From NCBI GenBank assembly GCA_963695645.1, contig CAVOHC010000011.1, positions 147,256-211,255 of the forward strand: a DNA stretch of 64,000 bases, written 5' to 3'. Origin of the DNA: DATBGO01 sp963695645 (lineage in GTDB: Bacteria > Actinomycetota > Actinomycetes > Streptosporangiales > Streptosporangiaceae). Position 1 is the first letter of the stretch. Each line of letters starts with the position of its first letter. The notes under the pieces are model-generated. The model saw only the letters and a program-made list of their open reading frames with translations. It was not told where the DNA came from and ran no database searches. Of this stretch, positions 60,635 to 64,000 are shown in pieces. The translations under genes and the position numbers were made by a program.

Positions 60635-61315
60635 TCAGGCTGGCGTGCTCATGCCGATGGCGCGGGCGGACACCGCGGTGATCCAGGCGAATGCCGTGAT
60701 GATGCTGGCGCGCTGGAAGAGTCCTGCGCGGTTGGCGAGCCCGGGCGCCTGGTTGAAGCCTGCGCCCGCGAGACCGAGGTTCACTACAGTCGACGCCGCC
60801 GTAGCAGCGGAGTAGCAGGCCCACCGTGGCTGGCCTGCCCGGTGGAATCGCCAGGCGCAGGCAAGCGCGGCCGCCGGGAGGCCGAAGAAGATCGGGATCG
60901 CGGCGATGCCGTGCCTGGTCATTGATGCGCTCTGCACGAGGGGAACGTCGGGTGTCCCGGGTGGGTAGCCGCTAACTGGGTCTGTGCGGAACGCGGCGGA
61001 CAATAGCAGGCCAAGGCCCGCTGCCCCGATCACGGCTGGCACGAGCCGGGTGCCGATAATGGCGTCGCGACTTCGGGACAGGCCCGCGGCGCCGGCCACG
61101 CAGAGCGTTCCGGCTGTGCTGAAGTTCGCGGCCTGGACCCAGCCGTGAGGACCGAGCGACAGCGAGCTGACCGGGTGGCGCGATGGCTGGTAGTCCGCTC
61201 GACGGGCACCTTCAGCGAGGAAGACGGTAACGAACAGCGGACCGGCCGCCACGCCAGACCGCAGCAGGCCGCGCGTTAGCGCCGCCGATCCCGGTCCCGC
61301 CAAGTCCAACGTCAT
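60635..61315 (-). CDS. DUF998 family membrane protein
   Basis: 226 residues from the ATG at 61315 with six membrane helices (SGVAAGPLFVTVFLAEG, AANFSTAGTLCVAGAAGL, VPAVIGAAGLGLLLSAAF and following) and the family loop YQPSRHPVSSLSLGPHGWVQ between helices 1 and 2. Function unknown. The open frame upstream is probably not translated. Confidence 0.83.
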   Translation of the reverse strand: MTLDLAGPGSAALTRGLLRSGVAAGPLFVTVFLAEGARRADYQPSRHPVSSLSLGPHGWVQAANFSTAGTLCVAGAAGLSRSRDAIIGTRLVPAVIGAAGLGLLLSAAFRTDPVSGYPPGTPDVPLVQSASMTRHGIAAIPIFFGLPAAALACAWRFHRAGQPRWACYSAATAASTVVNLGLAGAGFNQAPGLANRAGLFQRASIITAFAWITAVSARAIGMSTPA

Positions 61316-61475
61316 GATCCGAGCGTATGCGTGCCCGCGCCGGCTGACCCCGTGATCCCTGGCCGCAAGTAAGGAGTGGCCGCTACCGGCGCGACGCGCT
61401 CGCCCAGGCCCCGCTCGGCCGCCTTGAACGCGCCGCCGCCCGCTAAACCCGGCTGCGCTGGTGTATCCATGAGGG

Positions 61476-62573
61476 ATGGATCCGGAAGGGGCGTTGCGGC
61501 GGATCGCCTTCGAGCTGGAGCGGGCTGGCGCCCCGGCGTACCGGGTGCAGGCGTTTCGCCGGGCCGCTGCGGTGCTGGCGGCGATGCCCGCTGCCGAGCT
61601 AGCCCGGCGGATCGCCGACGGCACGCTGCAGGACCTGCGCGGCATCGGGCCGGCGACCGCCAGTGCGATTGCTCAGGCCGCGGCTGGCGAGCGGCCGGAC
61701 TACCTGGTCCGGCTGGAGGCCGCCTATGAGCCGCCGCCGCGGACCGCGATGCGGGCAGCGCTGCGCGGCGACTGCCATACGCACTCGGACTGGTCCGACG
61801 GCGGCAGCCCGCCGTGGGACATGGCGGAGGCCGCCCAAGCGCTCGGCCATGAGTGGATCGCGCTGACCGATCACTCGCCCCGCCTCACGGTGGCTAACGG
61901 GCTGCCTGCCGAGCGACTGGCGGCGCAGCTCGCGCTGATCGAGAGGCTGAACGCCGATCTGGCGCCGTTCCGGATTCTCAGCGGGATCGAGGTCGACATC
62001 CTCGAAGACGGCGGCCTCGATCAGCGCGAGGACCTGCTCGCGCGGCTTGACGTCGTCGTGGCCAGCGTGCACTCCAAGCTGCGGATGCCGGCCGGGCCGA
62101 TGACCGAGCGACTGCTTGCGGCCGTCGCCAGCCCGCACGTTGACGTGCTCGGGCACTGCACCGGCCGGATGACGATGGGAGGCCGCAGACGGCCGGAGTC
62201 CCAGTTCGACGCTGACTGCGTGTTCGCCGCCTGCCGAGAGCACGGCGTCGCGGTGGAGATCAACTGCCGCCCGGAGCGCCAGGATCCGCCGGATGACCTG
62301 CTCCGGCAGGCGGCCGACGCGGGCTGCCTGTTCGCCATCGATACCGACGCGCACGCGCCCGGCCAGCTCGACTGGCTCGACAACGGCTGCGAACGAGCCG
62401 AGCGCGCGGGCATCACGCCCGGCAGAGTGCTGAACACCCGCGCCGCGGCCGACATCACCGGCGGATTCCGGCGTGGTCGCGATGAGGAACGGAGAGTCCC
62501 CGCGGCGCGGGCAGGCCGGGTCAGCGCAGGCGGAAGTCCGCGTATTCGAAGCCAGGAGCGACCACGCAGCTGA
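61476..62573 (+). CDS. PHP-domain phosphoesterase with N-terminal helix-hairpin-helix (PolX-like)
   Basis: 365 residues. The N-terminal 75 residues hold the helix-hairpin-helix seen in family X polymerases (AYRVQAFRRAA, LRGIGPATASAIAQ). The PHP domain carries the metal-binding motifs GDCHTHSDWSDG (about 99-110), ALTDHSPR, GIEVDILEDG, VVASVHSKLR, LGHCTGR and AIDTDAHAPG. There is no polymerase palm, so it is likely a stand-alone phosphoesterase or exonuclease in DNA repair. Its last 53 bases overlap the convergent cupin gene. Confidence 0.9.
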   Translation: MDPEGALRRIAFELERAGAPAYRVQAFRRAAAVLAAMPAAELARRIADGTLQDLRGIGPATASAIAQAAAGERPDYLVRLEAAYEPPPRTAMRAALRGDCHTHSDWSDGGSPPWDMAEAAQALGHEWIALTDHSPRLTVANGLPAERLAAQLALIERLNADLAPFRILSGIEVDILEDGGLDQREDLLARLDVVVASVHSKLRMPAGPMTERLLAAVASPHVDVLGHCTGRMTMGGRRRPESQFDADCVFAACREHGVAVEINCRPERQDPPDDLLRQAADAGCLFAIDTDAHAPGQLDWLDNGCERAERAGITPGRVLNTRAAADITGGFRRGRDEERRVPAARAGRVSAGGSPRIRSQERPRS

Positions 62574-62952
62574 CCAGCACCGGCTCCTGGCCAGTCGGCG
62601 CAGCGCATTGCCACACGCCGCCGGGCACGATGGCCTGCGGCCGCTGGCCCGCGCCCAGATCGCCGCCGAGCACAACGACCGTCCCAGCGGACGGCTCGTC
62701 ACCGGCGCCGCCGGTGCGCAAGTCCAGCGGACCGCCGCTATGCCAGAACCACAGCTCGTCGGAGCGCACCACATGCCAGCGTGACTGCTCGCCTGGATGG
62801 AGCAGAAAGTAGATGGCGGTCGCGGCGCTGCGGGGCCCGCCGTATCCCTCGGGCGAGAACGACACCGCTGAACGCCACGTCTCCCGGAACCACCCGCCCT
62901 CAGGATGCGGCGCAAGGTCAAGCTGCTCAGCCAGGGCCGGCCGTACTGTCAT
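62521..62952 (-). CDS. Cupin DUF985 family protein
   Basis: 143 residues: LAEQLDLAPHPEGGWFRETWRS, AATAIYFLLHPGEQSRWHVVRSDELWFWHSG, and the end segment SCVVAPGFEYADFRL. This is the DUF985/cupin_5 pattern with conserved His and Glu in the barrel. Function unknown, possibly sugar-phosphate isomerase-like. The 3' end overlaps the PHP gene. Confidence 0.88.
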   Translation of the reverse strand: MTVRPALAEQLDLAPHPEGGWFRETWRSAVSFSPEGYGGPRSAATAIYFLLHPGEQSRWHVVRSDELWFWHSGGPLDLRTGGAGDEPSAGTVVVLGGDLGAGQRPQAIVPGGVWQCAAPTGQEPVLVSCVVAPGFEYADFRLR

Positions 62953-63278
62953 CAGCCACTCCCCGAAGCGCCGCCGCCTGCACTCGGCATCAATACTCCA
63001 CCCTCAGCTGTCTGGATCGGTCTCACTGGTGCCTACGGCCAGGCAAATGCGGCTACCACTGCCGCAGCCCCCGCGACGCCGCAGAGGATGCCGCCGTAGG
63101 TGGCCCGGGCGCTCTTGTACCTCAGGTGGTAGTACTCTCCCACGGTGCCGTTTTGCGGGTAGGGCTGATGGCCCGGGCGAGGCGGAGCCAGGGGCGGGCT
63201 GGGCGAGCGCCAATGGATACTTTGCGAGCTTCTTGGACTACCGCCGACGCGATCTGCGCGGGCGGCGACAACCGCTCG
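62953..63278. other. Intergenic stretch with a possible tiny membrane ORF
   Basis: About 325 bases. On the minus strand, near 63040-63150, a frame reads VGEYYHLRYKSARATYGGIL, then GVAGAAVVAAFAWP and a stop. It could be a short membrane peptide from a GTG, but no ribosome site or family supports it. Nothing else is visible. Confidence 0.3.
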
Positions 63279-64000
63279 CTAGGGGAAAGCGCGGCCACGG
63301 TTGGGAGGCTGCCGCGCACGGCGATACCCGTGGGTGTCGTTGGCGGCTCGTGCGAGGCGGATGATTGCGGCTTCGAGTTCCACGGCTGGCCGGTCGAAGC
63401 AGGCTCGCAAATGAGTCCGGGCGGACGGCGAGCGTGACGCGGATGGTCCGGTCGCGAACGCGACCCGGTGGCGCAGGGCGTGGTCGAGCAGCAGGTCGGT
63501 GTCGACGCGAGTGTCGATCCAGGCGGAGAGCCCGCCGTCGGGTGGCTGCCATTCCAGTCGGGGAGGTGCTTGCGCACGAGCCGGGTGAACATCGCCGCGG
63601 ACTGTTTCAGGGCCTGCCGCCGCCGGCTGATCACTTGGTCGTAGGTGCTGAGCAGCTGTAGCGCCACAAGCTGGGAGGGCACGCTGGTCCCGTAGTCGGT
63701 GCGGGCCCGTTCGGTCACCGTCGCGTCAATGAGGTCGGGCGCGGCGCGGATCCATCCGACCCGCAGCCCGCCCCAGCCGACTTTGCTGGTGCTTTCGATG
63801 CTGATGACCGGGGCTCGTCGGCACAGCAACGCGAGCGATGGTGGCCGCCCGCCGGTGAAGGCCAGGTCAGCGAGGGTGTTGTCTTCGATGGCCGGGAGGC
63901 GGGCGGTGTCGAGTTGCCGGGCGAGCGCTTCGAGGTGGGCGCGGCGGCGGACCCGTCCGGTGGGGCTGTGCACGGCGGGGACGAGCAGAACCGCTCGGGC
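63279..64000 (-). pseudogene. MocR/GntR-type aminotransferase-like regulator, C-terminal part, frameshifted; 5' end outside window
   Basis: From the right edge the frame shows the class I aminotransferase domain: NTLADLAFTGG, then SIESTSKVGWGGLRVGWIRA with the PLP Lys, and SRRRQALKQSA. Near 63550 the family match moves to another frame (PPDGGLSAWIDTRVDTDLLL, then THLRACFDRPAVELEAAIIR), ending with the TAG at 63279-63281. A single frameshift thus splits the protein. The N-terminal winged helix of MocR-type regulators would lie beyond the window. Gene decay or a sequencing error are both possible. Confidence 0.75.

Overview
The window is very GC-rich DNA from a high-GC actinomycete. Several things point this way: GTG starts are common, and there are mycothiol-type DinB/maleylpyruvate-isomerase-like proteins, F420-type flavoenzymes (PPOX-fold and luciferase-like), a complete-looking mycofactocin peptide-maturation core, an NDMA-type methanol dehydrogenase, and a rifamycin phosphotransferase preceded by the actinomycete rifamycin-associated element. 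The genus cannot be fixed from the sequence alone. I see no tRNA, rRNA or CRISPR array.

Layout. 1-17.9 kb is a mosaic of stand-alone metabolic and stress genes: VOC proteins, ICMT-like methyltransferase, F420-type oxidoreductases, DinB, CBS, cupin, threonine aldolase and GNAT. Within it lies a tightly overlapping operon on the minus strand (9.9-5.6 kb): ECF-type sigma factor, membrane protein (broken by a one-base frameshift), ABC ATPase and two ABC membrane proteins. A PadR regulator with a perfect palindromic operator faces a membrane protein at 15 kb. Remnants of IS66, IS1380 and IS5 elements sit between these genes.

17.9-40.2 kb is the core of the window, a mycofactocin/alcohol-oxidation locus. 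A 12-gene, largely overlapping minus-strand unit runs mftA-mftB-mftC, two FadH/OYE-type flavoproteins, an electron-transfer module (ETF alpha, FixC-like dehydrogenase, ferredoxin, ETF beta), mftE, an SDR and mftF. Diverging from mftA are the NDMA-dependent methanol dehydrogenase gene, a MoxR AAA+ ATPase, a CoxE-like VWA protein and a probable mycofactocin-glycan methyltransferase (MftM). Convergent with these is a MnoS/MnoR-like two-component system, preceded by an internally deleted iron-containing alcohol dehydrogenase; an aldehyde dehydrogenase follows. The inferred logic: the peptide MftA is turned into the glycosylated redox cofactor, alcohol dehydrogenases reduce it, the ETF/OYE module could reoxidise it, and the AAA+/VWA pair may activate or metallate the dehydrogenase. 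The leader of the methanol dehydrogenase gene is duplicated downstream, in front of the AAA+ gene, and carries a hairpin whose stem is restored by compensating changes.

40.3-64 kb returns to accessory genes: peptidase S51, a rifamycin phosphotransferase with its RAE, an S9 peptidase, a group II intron maturase remnant, a lipase, a collagen-like/tail-collar secreted protein, two lower-GC genes of unknown function, a PQQ-propeller lipoprotein, a PHP phosphoesterase, and a frameshifted MocR-type aminotransferase that runs off the right edge.
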